DNA of 64,000 bases, taken from NCBI RefSeq assembly GCF_020085105.1, contig NC_058063.1:8335422-8399421 (forward strand). The letters run 5' to 3'. This DNA is from Siniperca chuatsi (lineage: Eukaryota; Chordata; Actinopteri; Centrarchiformes; Sinipercidae). A program made the position numbers and the translations under genes. Below are positions 31,839 through 43,699 of this stretch, piece after piece (within the stretch, counting starts at the first letter, position 1; the number at the start of each line of letters is the position of its first letter). A model generated the notes under the pieces. The model had not been told where the DNA came from and made no database searches. It was given only the letters and a program-made list of their open reading frames with translations.

Positions 31839-34113
31839 ATGTCCCCGTTATTCATGGACAGCGTTTACGAGCTCAACAGCCCCGGCTCGCTGTCAGCTGA
31901 GGAGAGCCACAGCAACACGGCTGGTTCGGTAAGTTCTCCTTCTCCTTACCAATCAACCAACCAATCAATCAGTAAAGCATACCAAAATAGACTAATGACC
32001 TCATATTAACACCCTCGATGGATAGAAGTGTTTGGCTACTGTAATAGCCTACCAGGAGGAAAAAACTGCCTGAAATATAGGGTATCAGAAGTCAAATCAA
32101 TCAAAACCCCACAACTGAGCACCTTAGATACAGTCTAATCTGTCAGCTGCCTTGGGGTGTCCTGTTGGGCTAGTGGTTGAGATGCACATCATGCCTTACA
32201 CTATGATTGCAAAGTCTCCAGTTCAATTCCTGCTGGGGACATTTATTTTATTTATTGGTCATTCACCCTGTGTCTCCCCTTGTTGTCTGTCACATCTCAA
32301 GTGTCCATTATCGAATAAAGTTCCCAAAAAAAGTTCTCAAAAAAGAATTTAAAATAGAATCAATCAATCACTTAAAAGTGGTCTAAAAAGACAGAAAAGA
32401 CAAAACATTTCGAACACCATCATTCCTTTCTGCCTCAAAATATATGGTGCTCAATAGTTGGCACCAGTTATCGTGATAATGACTTTCACCTGACTTCAGC
32501 CTGGATTCCTATTTCTGCCGTCTGACTAACGGATGTTTTTGTTCAGGCCTGGCTGCTGTGCACCCATCCTCTTATATTGGCAAAGTCTCCTGCACCGCAG
32601 CAATGAATATGTTAGTTGTTTAGCTGAAAGGGATGCACTTCCAATTTGATGACATCCAGCTCCTGTTGAGTTTGAATGCATTTACTGTGTGTCGCTTTGG
32701 ACAAAAGGGTCTGCCAAATGAATGTAATGTAATCTTCGTAGAAAAGGTTTCAGTCGTAGTCATCTGGACACTGTTCTCAGAATCAAGACGTTTCGGCTCC
32801 CATCCGGAAGTCATTCTCAATTGTGAAAATGGTCTGAGAACTCAGAAATTTAAGCTACTCTGTGTTACTTAAGCCCTGCCCTCAGGAAGGAGTCTTCCTG
32901 AGTGACTGCTGTTATCCTGCCTAGTTTCACCTGAAACTGCCGTTCTTTTGTTTCCATGATGGCCCAGTAATCAGGCCTATTGTTCTCTGGCTGCACCTCC
33001 CTCATCACTGTTAAGTATCTATGCAACACAGAGTAGCCTAAATTTCTGAGTTCTCAGACCATTTTCACAATTGAGAATGACTTCCGGATGGGAGCCGAAA
33101 CGTCTTGATTCTGAAAACAGTGTCCAGATGACTACGACTGAAACCTTTTCTACGATGGAATACTCCTGGACGAATGAGGGACCGTCTTATAATGTAATCT
33201 TGCAAATGACCTGGGATAAACATTTAATATAGACACAATAATTATTGCTTCCTTTCCCATTTTGGGTCCATTTGACAAAGAAATAAGAGTCAAACACAGT
33301 GATGGGAGAAAGAAATCGTTACATGCCGCCGCCTTTAAAGCCTCATAAGTTTTATAAGAAAGCTCAGGAAAATGACAATTTACCTTCACATCTTAACACA
33401 TCTTAACTAACTTTGCCCTGGGAGGCTTTGCTCCTGAATTTAACATCATGAGCAACAACACAACAACGTCCCGCTTTGAGAGAGAGCACATGTAATTTCA
33501 TGTAATAAGTTTGTCTCATGACCCTATGAACTATGAAATCTTAAAGAAGTATGCACTTGAAAAAAACACACACACACTCAGTTAATCACACTCATCTAGA
33601 GGTAATTACAGTATACACTGTGTCTGTTGCATTAATCTTTACAGGAGAGAGAAGGAGAGGGACAACAGGTGGGACAGAGAGGGATAAAAAGACGAGACAA
33701 GAACAGAGACGCTGCGAGGAAGAGCCGCAGAAAACAAACAGAGAGAGCAGACGAACTTCATGAGGTTCGAAACATTCACTCCTTATCTTTTTTCTCTCCT
33801 TTGCCCCCCTTCCCTACACCATCGCCCCGTGAACCTGTGTTTGAAAGGGACACAGAAAGTTACACACACATCCTTGTACTTCTATCTATGTGAGGACTGT
33901 CACTGACATAATGCATTCCCATGCAATGCCTAACCCTCACCCTAACCTAATTCTAACCTAACCCTTAAAACCAAGTCTTAACCTTCAGACAGCCCTTTGA
34001 GGTTGTGAGGACCGGCCAAAATGTCCTCACTTTCCAAAAATATCTTCATTCTGTAGTTAACAAAAATGTTTCAGTCCTCACTATGTAGCAAGTACACACA
34101 CACACACACACAC

Positions 34114-34163
<50 letters not shown>

Positions 34164-34267
34164 CAGCAGTGTCTTGAGTAATCTGTAGCCGTTTCTTGTA
34201 AATACTCTACTTTAGGAGAAGGGCTTTCACTCCCTCTGGTTTGCCCTCCCCGTTGGCCCTCCCTTTC

Positions 34268-34333
<66 letters not shown>

Positions 34334-37013
34334 GGTCTATGTTTTTCCATCCGTGCCTCTCATTTATTTTTCCTGAGGTGCAAATTCCAATGGTGGGTCT
34401 ACACAGAGACGGGCACACACGTTATGGGCTTTCTGAAGCACTGAGTCAAATTTCTGATTGGATTTAATGAAGCAAAAGGTGTCCTGACTCAGAAACCTCG
34501 CTTTCTTGCCAAGGGTTAGCTGAGAGGATCGATACCACTCTCATGTCTGTACGCTAAATATGAAGCTGCAGTCCTCTAGCTTAGCTTAGCATAAAGACCA
34601 GAAACAGGGGACACAGCTTTGGACAGAACCAAAGGTAACAAAACCCACCTACCTGCACCTCTAAAGTTCACTAATTAACATGTTCTGTCTCGCTTGTTTA
34701 ATCCATACAAAAATCCATTTTCAGGCTGCTAAGCTAAGCTAACCATCTCCTAGCTTGATGAGTTGTTTTAGTTTCCGACTCTTCACCTGTAGAATTAAAC
34801 TTGCGGAAAAACCCTGATCTTGCGTAGAAATGGCCATTATTAACAATCACTGCTGAGATGGGAAGTGTAAAAATTATCTTGGAATAGTTGGATTAGGTCT
34901 TTGTTGTTTATCGACTATCATATCTTAACAGGTTTCTGAGCAGCTAAACAAATCCTTTATTCATCATTAGTGTCAATCTTATTGTGATTTTGTTTCTCAA
35001 TGAATATAACAAAGGTTAAAATCATTTATTGCTTTCAGGCCATAAAATGTGTTATATTGCTCTCATTATGACGATATGAAATCCAGACTGGTAGTTTACC
35101 ACGCTGCACCTAAACTCACGGTTGAAGACGTTTGCCTTTGACACTAATTAGTTTGTCTTATTTTCCTCATCATCAACATCATATCCTACTTGTCATAGCA
35201 TTTTGAATAAGTGTGTGTTTGCCGGATTTGTGAAAGAGTGTGTTTGTCTTTTGTGTAAAAGATTTCCAGACTTTCACTTTCTCTCTCGCTCCTTCTCTTT
35301 CTGTTCTGCTCTGCTCTCTGTGTGGCATTCATTTTGAAGAAGCATCGCTGCCACAAAAAACAGTCTGACTTACATAAAATGCAGAGTTGGTGTCAGCAGC
35401 TCATAGTTTAAAGGGTCAGCGCAAGTGATGCACAAATGCATAGCAGTGCTACTTTAACTGTCACTCTGTGACCTTAAGAAGAATATAGTTTAAATGTAAT
35501 CTTATTGGAGGGAAACACTATTCCTCTGAGCATCAAGTCTGTACTCGCTGTTTGTATAGTCATTGGTGCTCAATGGAGATGAATACAGGCTAATATGTGT
35601 TTTCAGACTGCACTGAAACTTCACTTAAAGAAGAGTGTCATTAGCATTGCTTTGCTGTAGTGTTTCATTACAGAACAAGCCCAACCTTATGTGGGTGGGG
35701 TGTTTATTACTTGTCTTTTGATGTATATTTAATCAGTTTTTATGGCTGATGTGTGCCACTCTTAAGGATAATAAAGATATACCTGACTCAACTTGACATT
35801 AACTACTTGCCATTTCTGGCCCTCTTTCCTCCTCTTATGTTCACCTTTCCTTTTTCCCTTTCTTCTCTCTTCTCCTTAGGAGCTCCAGTGTCTGGAGCGA
35901 TCAAATTCAGCCCTTCAAAAGGAGATTGCCTCGTTGAAAAAAGACCTCCACCTCTACACGGCGGCTCTGGAGCGCCACGAGCCTTTCTGCTGCCTCAGAG
36001 CCTCCGCGTCCAGCTCCAGCTCAACAACCCACCTCTCGGTTTCCCCCTCAGCCGACTGTCAGACCTGCTCCAGCCCTCCTGGAGTCCCTCCCCAGGGCTC
36101 AAGCTCCACATTGGCTGCTTCCCTATCACTCTCTACCTCCTTAACCTCCAGCATGGGGCTTCAAACACTTGACTGTGTTGAAAGCACTCATCTCTCATCT
36201 TCAACTCCTGCACCAACAGCTACAACATTAGCCTCAACTAACAGCTTGTCTGCTGAACCCTTCACTTCCTCCAGCTCTATAACTGTTCCTTATTCTACCT
36301 CTTTTTTTACTGCCGCAGCTCCTCACTCTTTGTTTAGCGAAAATCCTCCTTCTTTAATCACATCAAGGCTGACAAATGCTACGCCTGTCTGCACCAGCCT
36401 TGTTTCAAACCCTGTAGTCTCCAGCTCTCTCACCACAGCTGCTCAGCCTCAATCTGGGCAGGACACCATCCATGAAAGTTCTTCTGTGTCAACAAATGCT
36501 TATTTTTCTACACTTCATCCTAGTTCACTGGATGCCTTTCTAATGAAACAAGCCTCTTTTCTAACTGCTTCACCCAATGTAGTTCCCCCTTACTCCCATT
36601 CAGGGGCAGAGAATGCTGGTGTAGTAGTGCCAGGTTGTCCCATGAATGTACCCCCGCTTCATCCAGGTCAGTTTAGTGGAAATCCAATCAATTCAAGTCA
36701 GCCGTGTTCTCTTTCACTATCAACTCTTCAAGATCCTGCCCCTCCCTCCCTCTCAGTGTCCCCTCAGTCAAACCCGGAGCCGTCTCCTGCCAATGCTTTT
36801 GCCTTAAAGCCAAGTTATAGTCAACAAATTTCACCTGCTCCTCTGCTTTCCCTGCTCACTGTCCCGAGTCCCCTTAATGTGTCTCAGACTAGCTCCTGCA
36901 GCTTTGATATACCTCTCTCTCAACCTCTACCCTTGCTGTCACCGTTGGGGGATCCCTTAAGAGATCTCTCCCTCTCTGAGCTCCTGGAGGTCAATGATTG
37001 GATACTACAGTAA
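31839..37013 (+). CDS. batf2: BATF2-like basic leucine zipper transcription factor, 447 aa
   Basis: Nuclear AP-1 factor of the BATF family, which pairs with JUN proteins and works with IRFs. Coding exons are 31839-31928 (30 codons), 33645-33764 (40 codons; donor GTTCGA is weak) and 35880-37013 (377 codons plus TAA); all junctions are phase 0. The basic region KRRDKNRDAARKSRRK is at 45-60. The zipper has L68, L75, L82, L89, Y96 and H103 in heptad positions and ends HEPFC, as in BATF (HEPLC). An intron within the bZIP is also typical of BATF genes. The remaining 340 residues are Ser/Thr/Pro-rich and end LSLSELLEVNDWIL. BATF and BATF3 lack such a tail; BATF2 has one, shorter in human (whole protein about 274 aa). 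Position next to arl2 also supports batf2. An in-frame ATG six codons in could be used instead. Confidence 0.9.
32153..32310 (+). mobile_element. tRNA-derived SINE, + orientation
   Basis: A box-A-like TGGGCTAGTGG is at 32165-32175 and a box-B-like AGTTCAATTCC at 32220-32230, with spacing suited to an internal Pol III promoter. The 5' end GGGGTGTCC resembles the GGGGCGCCC end of the copy at 51.1-51.24 kb. Confidence 0.6.
32676..32736 (+). mobile_element. SINE 3' tail of L2-related type
   Basis: GTCGCTTTGGACAAAAGGGT followed by CTGCCAAATGAATGTAATG is the conserved 3' tail shared by several fish SINEs and L2-clade LINEs. The fold-back element at 32737 is inserted directly at its end. Confidence 0.6.
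32725..33201 (+). mobile_element. Fold-back element, 130-bp arms, 12-bp target duplication
   Basis: Arms 32737-32866 and 33025-33154 are inverted repeats with about two mismatches and a 158-base spacer. A tail (33155-33189, GGAATACTCCTGGACGAATG) follows. TAATGTAATCTT occurs exactly on both sides (32725-32736 and 33190-33201). It lies in batf2 intron 1. Each arm contains the GACGTTTCGGCTCC motif. A shorter relative is at 26374-26504. Confidence 0.75.
33870..34090. repeat. Dispersed repeat with telomere-like stretch
   Basis: TGTGAGGACTGTCACTGACA and GAGGACCGGCCAAAATGTCC flank a degenerate CCTAACCCT run. I recognise this arrangement as a common teleost dispersed repeat. The CCTAACCCT units are imperfect, so it is not a telomere. 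Confidence 0.5.
34095..34330. repeat. Two long (CA)n microsatellites in batf2 intron 2
   Basis: Runs at about 34095-34159 and 34272-34329 are separated by about 110 bases of ordinary sequence. Confidence 0.9.
34540..34760. repeat. Dispersed teleost repeat (TTAGCTTAGCATAAAGAC type)
   Basis: It contains TTAGCATAAAGACCAGAAAC, AGGTAACAAAACCCACC, CTCTAAAGTTCACTAATTAA and AGCTAAGCTAACC, blocks that recur widely in teleost genomes. Only one copy is in this window, so the call rests on recall. Confidence 0.5.
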
Positions 37014-38920
37014 GTAGGACAAGCAACCAGTAGCACTACATGCCACATTGCAAAGCAAGACCAGTTAAATGGACATTTAATTTATATATTTCTATGTTTT
37101 GAACAGTTTAATTAAACTCTGGAGTTTTTTCAACCAGGTTGGACCAATGCCATTCAATCTCAAGTGATACCAAATCACAGCACAGATGTCTCTTATTAGA
37201 AGTGAAAATATGCTGAGAAGCTACAGCAACAACGGTAAAAAGGCAAGATTTTATGAGCATAAGCAGACACATTTATACATCTGACTTCTGTATGGAAAAC
37301 CTGACATCAGAAAATTAACCAAGGGCCAAACAAATGTCTGGGCTCTTGCTCATATTCAGCTTTCTGCTTCTTAAAGGGATACTCTAGTGATTTAGTATTG
37401 CATAGTAGTGTATTTAGAACGCCTAGCGGAGGTTTCAGAGACTGGAGTCAGATTTTTCTTTACTCCTAAAGCTACTAAAATTTCTTACTTTGCTGGATAA
37501 CACGCCAAAACTCTGTACACTGAATTAGTCACTTTTGAGCCCACAGTTTCCAAGCCCTTGTAGATGAAATGTGAACCAACTATGAAATAAAATCCAGCAT
37601 CGTACAGTTTTTCATTTTCGAATAAATCACAGGTAGGCATTATCCCTTCCTTAATCCAGAGACGAGACACTGAAAAGCTGACTCAACCTTTGAAACTTCG
37701 ACTTGTAATTTTAGATAGGGTGAAGGGCTCACTTCCTTGCAACTTCGAGGAAATGTCACTAGGAGAAATTTCCAAAATGCCAACTCGAGAAAACTTTATT
37801 CTTTATTTTTTCCTTTTCTTTTTACCTTGTTTAAAACATATTATCAAACACACATATTTTGCTGCTACCGATAATTTATTTATGTATTGTGATATTTGAA
37901 TTTGCTGATTTTTAATATTTTTAAAAGGTACAATTTATTTTTCTACATTTCCTTTGATAAAGTAAATGTATCTCTTTTATTCTTCACTTCAAATAATAGA
38001 ATTACATTATTTCTACTTAGCACAGTAATTATGATTCTACCTATATGATTCATTGTTAAATTAGGTCTTTTAGCAGGTTTTGCTTGCAAGGGTGGAATAC
38101 CAACAAGACAAAGAGGGCAACTGCCCAGTGCCCCAAACCCTCAGGGGCCCCAAAGTCCCCATACTGATTGTGTGTCTGTTGGTTTGTGGTAATTTTATTA
38201 AAATAGTAAATGTCTGTCTTATCTACTTGTATCACAATGGTGCTCACTGGTAATTTTTGCCCTGGGGCCCCCTAGTGGTTAAATCCAGCAGTGATTTGAT
38301 GGACAATTTATGTGCCTACTCAAGACCCTTATTTGCAGTTACTGTATGACCAAATCCAGCCATGTGTATGTATGACATCACATATTTTTGGATTAGCTTG
38401 TAAATGTGTAAAACTTGCTTTCACCAGTCTGTTTTTACATGCACTGACGGCAGGCCTGCACTGATCTGTGAGGGAGAAGCAGTACACAGCAGGATGAGGT
38501 GATGAGGTTGTCAGGGACAGCTTCATTAAGGATGATGATGGTGACAGGGTCATCAAGACAGACATAGATCTAGTGGCCCACTAACACCCCTCACCCCTAT
38601 GGGTCTAAACCTATGATAACAATGGTTGTATGACTATTAATTCCCTTATTGTGCTCGTTTCAAGTGAATCAAATGAGAGAAATATTTTCATTTTCCCATT
38701 TGACTTCCTGCAACTAACAATAAGAGAACCATGCGGCTGCTAAAAACCTGTTGTATGGGAACTACTGCTGTAAGGAAATTTTGATTTTCAAAGGATGATT
38801 TATATCTGTAGATATAGTTATGGCCATTTTGTATTTATCATGCATTAGATGAATATATTTTGCTGTAATATTGGTTGCAATAGAAGTTTATTACAAATAA
38901 AAACATTTTATTTAAACGTG
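37014..38920 (+). other. batf2: batf2 3' UTR
   Basis: No coding exon follows the TAA. The AATAAA at 38896-38901 is the most likely end, giving about 1.9 kb. A degenerate repeat lies at about 38090-38290. Confidence 0.45.
38090..38295. repeat. Possible hAT MITE fragment (GGGCAACTGCCC type)
   Basis: GAGGGCAACTGCCCAGTGCC and a right end CCCTAGTGGTTAAATCCAGC resemble a partial copy at 42335-42375 (GTGCTGGATTACCACC, GCGGGCAACTGCCCCAGTG). The ends are compatible with a CAGTGCTGGAT-type inverted repeat, but no target duplication was found. Confidence 0.4.
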
Positions 38921-41900
38921 TTTATTTCACTTTTGTTCAATTTACAATTGTGGTCTATGTGTAATATACTATTCTAATATAATATGTAACTACAAATATA
39001 ATACATATGCCTATAACTACAACTATGATATAACTACAAACTACAAACATGACTCTTGTATCAAATAAAAAGTTGAATTCATTAGCAATAAACACACCCT
39101 CGATCAATTTGATACACAAGTTGTTCTACTACAGCCTTATTTGGTCTGGTATGACCGGTAGCTTATAGTGGCTAATGTTAGCAAACTTTAGATAGATGTT
39201 GCTGTATAACTGACATTATTACTGTTACACTACATTTTAGCATTTTAACATAAATGTTATGTGGCCACAAGTGACATTATTCAACAAGAGCTACATAGTC
39301 TTTGTTTAATAGATTGTACACTGTTGGTAATTGGACATCAATATTGCAGATTGTTGCTTACATACGGTAGTCGGTCCACCCTTGGTCCAGACTCAAATAT
39401 CTCAGCAATCATTGGATGAATTGCCATGGGATTTAGAACAGAATCCTTGTGGTCCCCAGAGGATGAACCTTCACGACTTTGATGATCCCCTGACTTTTCC
39501 TCTAGCGCCATCATCAGGTCAAAAGTTTTACTTGTCCAATAGGCCTACTTTGGTTTTTGACCAAATACCTGCAAAGCTAATGGCGCTCCCATCAGCCTCA
39601 GCTATACTTTGTGTTTTGCACGAATTAGGAAATGTTAGCACGCTAGTATGCTAAACTACATGGGGAACATGGTAAAAATCATACCTGTGTACAATCAGCA
39701 CGTTAGCATTGTCATTGTTAGCATGCTGATGTTAGCATTTCCCTCAAAGCACCATGGTGCCTACAGAGTTGCTAGCATGGCTGTACACCTTTTAGTCTTG
39801 TTAATAGATTGTACTGCCTATTATTTAAATTTAGACAAATGTTACCACAGTTGTTGTAGAGTAATGTTGCAAGACAATATTAGAGTACTGTTAATCAGAG
39901 TGTTTTTAAATGTCATTGTCCTTAACAGACTAGTAGCCTAATAACAGCCTCTGGTGATAGCAAATGAGAAGCAGACCAGCAGCGCTCCCAGCCACTTACC
40001 GGACTGCCGGTCCCCCCCGTGTTTTTCTCAGAAGGCAACCGGCTGAGCTCATCTGCGACACAACACGGAGGAGGAGGAGGAACATGGGAGGAGAGAAAGG
40101 GGCGCAGGCGCGTGGTATAACGCACGCCCTTGCAGCCTACTGGATATAAGATTATAGGCCTAAGCATGAAGTGTGTTTATGGTGAGAAGAGCAGCAAGGA
40201 GGGTTCACGGCTGGCACACATTCACTGCACAAAATACATCCACTGCCAGCCAAGGTGTGACTTTGAGGAGATGAAAGCGCGTGGATAATTGCGCTTTTGA
40301 GTGCGCGCGCGTATGTGCGTGCGCGTGTGTGAGTGAGAGGGAACAAGTGGCTTAGTGAAGAGATGAACAATGGATGGGACTTGATCCTCAAAGCCAACTA
40401 CAACCCGGCGTACACGCACAAACAACACGCACGCGCGCGCTCACCTCAAATAGGAAGCGAGGAAAATGGGGTAAGGGAGGGGAGGAGGGGGGAGGGGAGG
40501 GGTGGTGGTGGTGGGGGGGGAGTCGGACAGAAACACTGATGCTGGAGCTGGAGAATAGGAGCGAATATTTTTATAGCAGGATGAAACCGCAACCATAGGT
40601 TTGGCAGAGGAGCGCGAGGCACTAATGACGCATCTGTTTAACATGAACCGGGTTTAAGAGGCAAAGCCATGCCATATAAATAAAGGCAAATAAATAAATA
40701 AATCCATCCTATAGCGTCATCCGCAGTGAGGAGCCTCATTCCTCTCTCTCCTTGCACCACCTTTAGGCTGAGGAACCAGTGGCATGACAGTCAGAGTGAG
40801 AGAAGTGAGCATCCGGTCACAGCTTTCAAAATAAAACCTCTATTAATGCACCGGCCTTTTAACAATGTTTCACTGAAACAAGACTGGCAGTGTGTGACCA
40901 AACCTTTACTCTTTTTTGAAGAGAATATGATTTGCGTGGCAAATCCAGGTGTGTGTTAGCAGGACGGTGGAGAAAATGCCCCTACAGTTGAAATCATTCT
41001 GGGCTATACACAAAGAAATGGATCCTATCATTCACTTTTCATTCAGTATTTACCATGATTTTGTACTTCTGGGGAGAATGCTGTGAGAAATGGTGGGTGA
41101 AAGAGTTGTGTGTCTATTTTTAATATAAAAAGTAACTGCTCTGAAATGATTTACTAAGAGGAGGCTGCAAAAATATGTCTGCAGATTTCAAAATAGAGAG
41201 AAATTAGAGCAAAAGAATGCAAATTCAGTATATGAAAAACATAATAAACGGCCTCCTTGATCTTTCTCCACTGTCCATGATGTCCGCTGGCTCTTGGCAG
41301 ATGACCATGACCCCTTCTCTGTCAAATCTCAGGGGAGTGTTTGTTCAGGGTTCAGTCTAATGTTCAGTTGCTCAGTGAGATAATTCTTTCTCTGTCTTTA
41401 CTTGTCCCTTCAACTATAGGCCTTCAGGTTCAGGTGTTCGCTGTTGAATGATTGAATGCACTTAGATGTAGAATCTGCCTTGAGGTTGTGTAGAAGGAAT
41501 CACTGGCCAATGAAAATAAACGTGCTGTTTTCGGTTGACAGAAGTTGTTTTGCACGTGCCGTGCTGATAGTGAGATCGCCACACCACGACGCCAGAAATA
41601 TTGTAATAAAAGAAAGGATCACAGCTGCACGTTCATAACTCCAGCGCAGTCTTTTCAGTTTGAATTCTAGAGATCAGGGTTTTCGATTCATCTTGCTCCC
41701 CCTCAGTGTCAGCTGAGTCTGCACCACATTTTAAAACAAACAAACCATGTATAGACTGGTGTTTTTATACGTTTTCTGGTTGCATTCACTCTTCATTTGT
41801 CAATTTTCTTTTGTTTGTTATATTGCCTTTATCGTTGAGTATCTGTTTCTGTTTTATAAATTGTAGTTTTCACTTGCTGTTTTATGCTGTGTACTATTCT

Positions 41901-42400
41901 GCATTTTTATTAACTGTAAAACACTTTGAAACTGTTGTTTTGAAAAGTGCTATATAATAAGGCTTACTATTACTACCTGCAAGCCAGCACCTCACTTCAA
42001 AAGATGTGTTTTTTTTTCTTAAGAAATCTTGTTATGTCAGTAAGCCTCACACTGCAGGCCCAAGTTTACCAACCTATCCGGGGATACTTTAAGCTTATAA
42101 GAGGCCAGAGGAATGAGAGAGAAAATCCAGATTTCCCTGGACAGCGTGCTTACTTACTGTTGTTTGCCTGCATTTTGCCAGTTTTAATTCACATCAATTG
42201 TTGGTGGAAAATAAGTTGACCCTCGAGTTGTATTTGCACAAATAGCATGAATATGTGTTAATGGATTCAGGCTTATAGCAAACGTTTGACATCTCTGTCT
42301 ATTTCATTTATTTCCTTTTAATTAGGCCCATTCAGTGCTGGATTACCACCTGAGCAATGCGGGCAACTGCCCCAGTGACCAACGCACAGTTTTATGTTCA
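38920..42400. other. Intergenic between batf2 and ppp2r5b
   Basis: No exon was recognised. It holds a repeat copy at 39390-39800, another dispersed block at about 39060-39245 that recurs at 45960-46170, a GC/CG-rich patch (39960-40160 and 40260-40530), and otherwise AT-rich sequence. The CG-rich patch might be an alternative promoter but has no supporting exon. In human, GPHA2 and MAJIN lie here; I see neither. Confidence 0.5.
39390..39800 (+). repeat. Dispersed teleost repeat, uninterrupted copy
   Basis: Blocks in order: AATATCTCAGCAATCATTGG, CCCCTGACTTTTCCTCTAGC, GCCATCATCAGGTCAAAAG, CTAGTATGCTAAAC, then CATGGTAAAAATCATACCTG, GTTAGCATTGTCATTGTTAG and GTTGCTAGCATGGCTGTA. The same blocks occur at 17180-17990 (interrupted) and 62140-62600. 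Confidence 0.7.
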
Positions 42401-42449
42401 CTCTCTCTTATTTTATTTTGAAAACCAGGATGCCTCATTTCCTGCATAT

Positions 42450-43699
42450 TCCTGACTCACTGCGTGCTTCTTGATGCAGCTCGCTGAGACGCTGTAGGAC
42501 GACCGGATAACGGGATCCGAGAAGGGGGACAGGAGCAAAACGCGTCAGTCTGACAGACATAGACGGGGTGCTATTGTATAACACGGGCCTTCAGTTTTTT
42601 TCACTCCAGGCTGCTGTTGCCAGGAGGAGCGGAACCTTTCTTTTATTTTTCTATTTTCTTCTTCTCTCACCTCGGAGGTAGAGACGGAGCGGAGCTCGGT
42701 GTTGCAGCATCGGCCGCTGGCGGAGGACCTGCACATGTCGGCGCGGTGAGGGACCGTTTGTTTCCCCGCCCTGATACGGTTGGAGGACGGCAGGAGGAAG
42801 AGGTTGTGTGGAAGGGGTATAAACCGCGACGAGAACAACATTATCCACCTCTGTAAGAGAAAATCAAAATAAGCAGGTGCGGCCGTTTTAACGGTCGAAA
42901 GAGGATCCGTTAAAAACGAGCGAGAAGGACAACAGTGATGCGGCAGCCGAGGTGGGCCCAGATTGATGATTTTATTATATCATCCACCGCCAGGACCGAT
43001 CACTGATTGTATTGATAAGGAGCATCATCGAGGAGAATAAGCGAGGCCCTATAAACTGACCCAGGAGGAGGTTAATCGGTGCTTGACTGCAGTACTTTCT
43101 TAACATAAGGAGCTGTGTGATCAATTATAGAAATAAATATCCAAATTTAGGCCGATGACTTAGTGTGTGTGTGACGCCAATACAGCAGCAGAGAGGCGTG
43201 TGTGTGTGTGAGGAGACGCGCCTGTCTGAGCATCATCTGGTAGCTGCACGGGCTACTCCTCCACGGGGATGATACACAAGCGATTTTTCATCTGTGCGTG
43301 AAAAACAGAAGATTCAGGGATGCTGCTGATGCTGATGCTGCTGCCATTTCCAGTCCGGCTCTGATAGAGACAGCGAGGCGCACAGCACGGGACTGGACAT
43401 CCAGAAAATATCTCTCCTCACCTCTCCTCCGCCTCTGCACCTTCTCCCCCCTTTATCTCTCACCCCTCTCCTCCTCCCTCCTCTTCCTCCTCCTCCTCCT
43501 CCTCCTCCTCCTCCACCACCACCTCCACGCCGGAGCGTCTATTCATTCTGATCAGTTGATAATTTGTGATTCAGAAAGCCACCCACTCCTCCATCCTCTC
43601 CTCCATTCACCCATACATCCTCTCAAGCACCTCTTTACGCACTCACACGCGCAAAGGCACGCACGCACCACCGCATCACCCGCGCCATCCACAGCCATC
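42450..43699 (+). promoter_or_regulatory. ppp2r5b: ppp2r5b promoter / 5' UTR region
   Basis: GC- and CG-rich compared with the surroundings (from about 42480), as expected of a CpG-island promoter. A strongly pyrimidine-rich tract with CTC repeats lies at 43408-43520. The frame of the start codon stays open upstream but has no ATG in good context, so this is most likely 5' UTR. The transcription start is not resolved. Confidence 0.5.

Noticed and set aside
33930-33990. CCTAACCCT words suggesting interstitial telomere sequence
   Set aside because: Units are irregular and sit inside a known type of dispersed fish repeat; there are no tandem perfect TTAGGG arrays.
34046-34444. Open frames made of Cys/Val or Thr/His repeats
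   Set aside because: Translations of CA/GT microsatellites; the same applies to frames at 11556-11747, 27605-27980 and 63682-63898.
43298-43699. Upstream extension of the ppp2r5b frame
   Set aside because: It opens with GTG, not ATG, and encodes a low-complexity Leu/Pro/His run from a CTC repeat. The methionine at 43700 matches the known family start.
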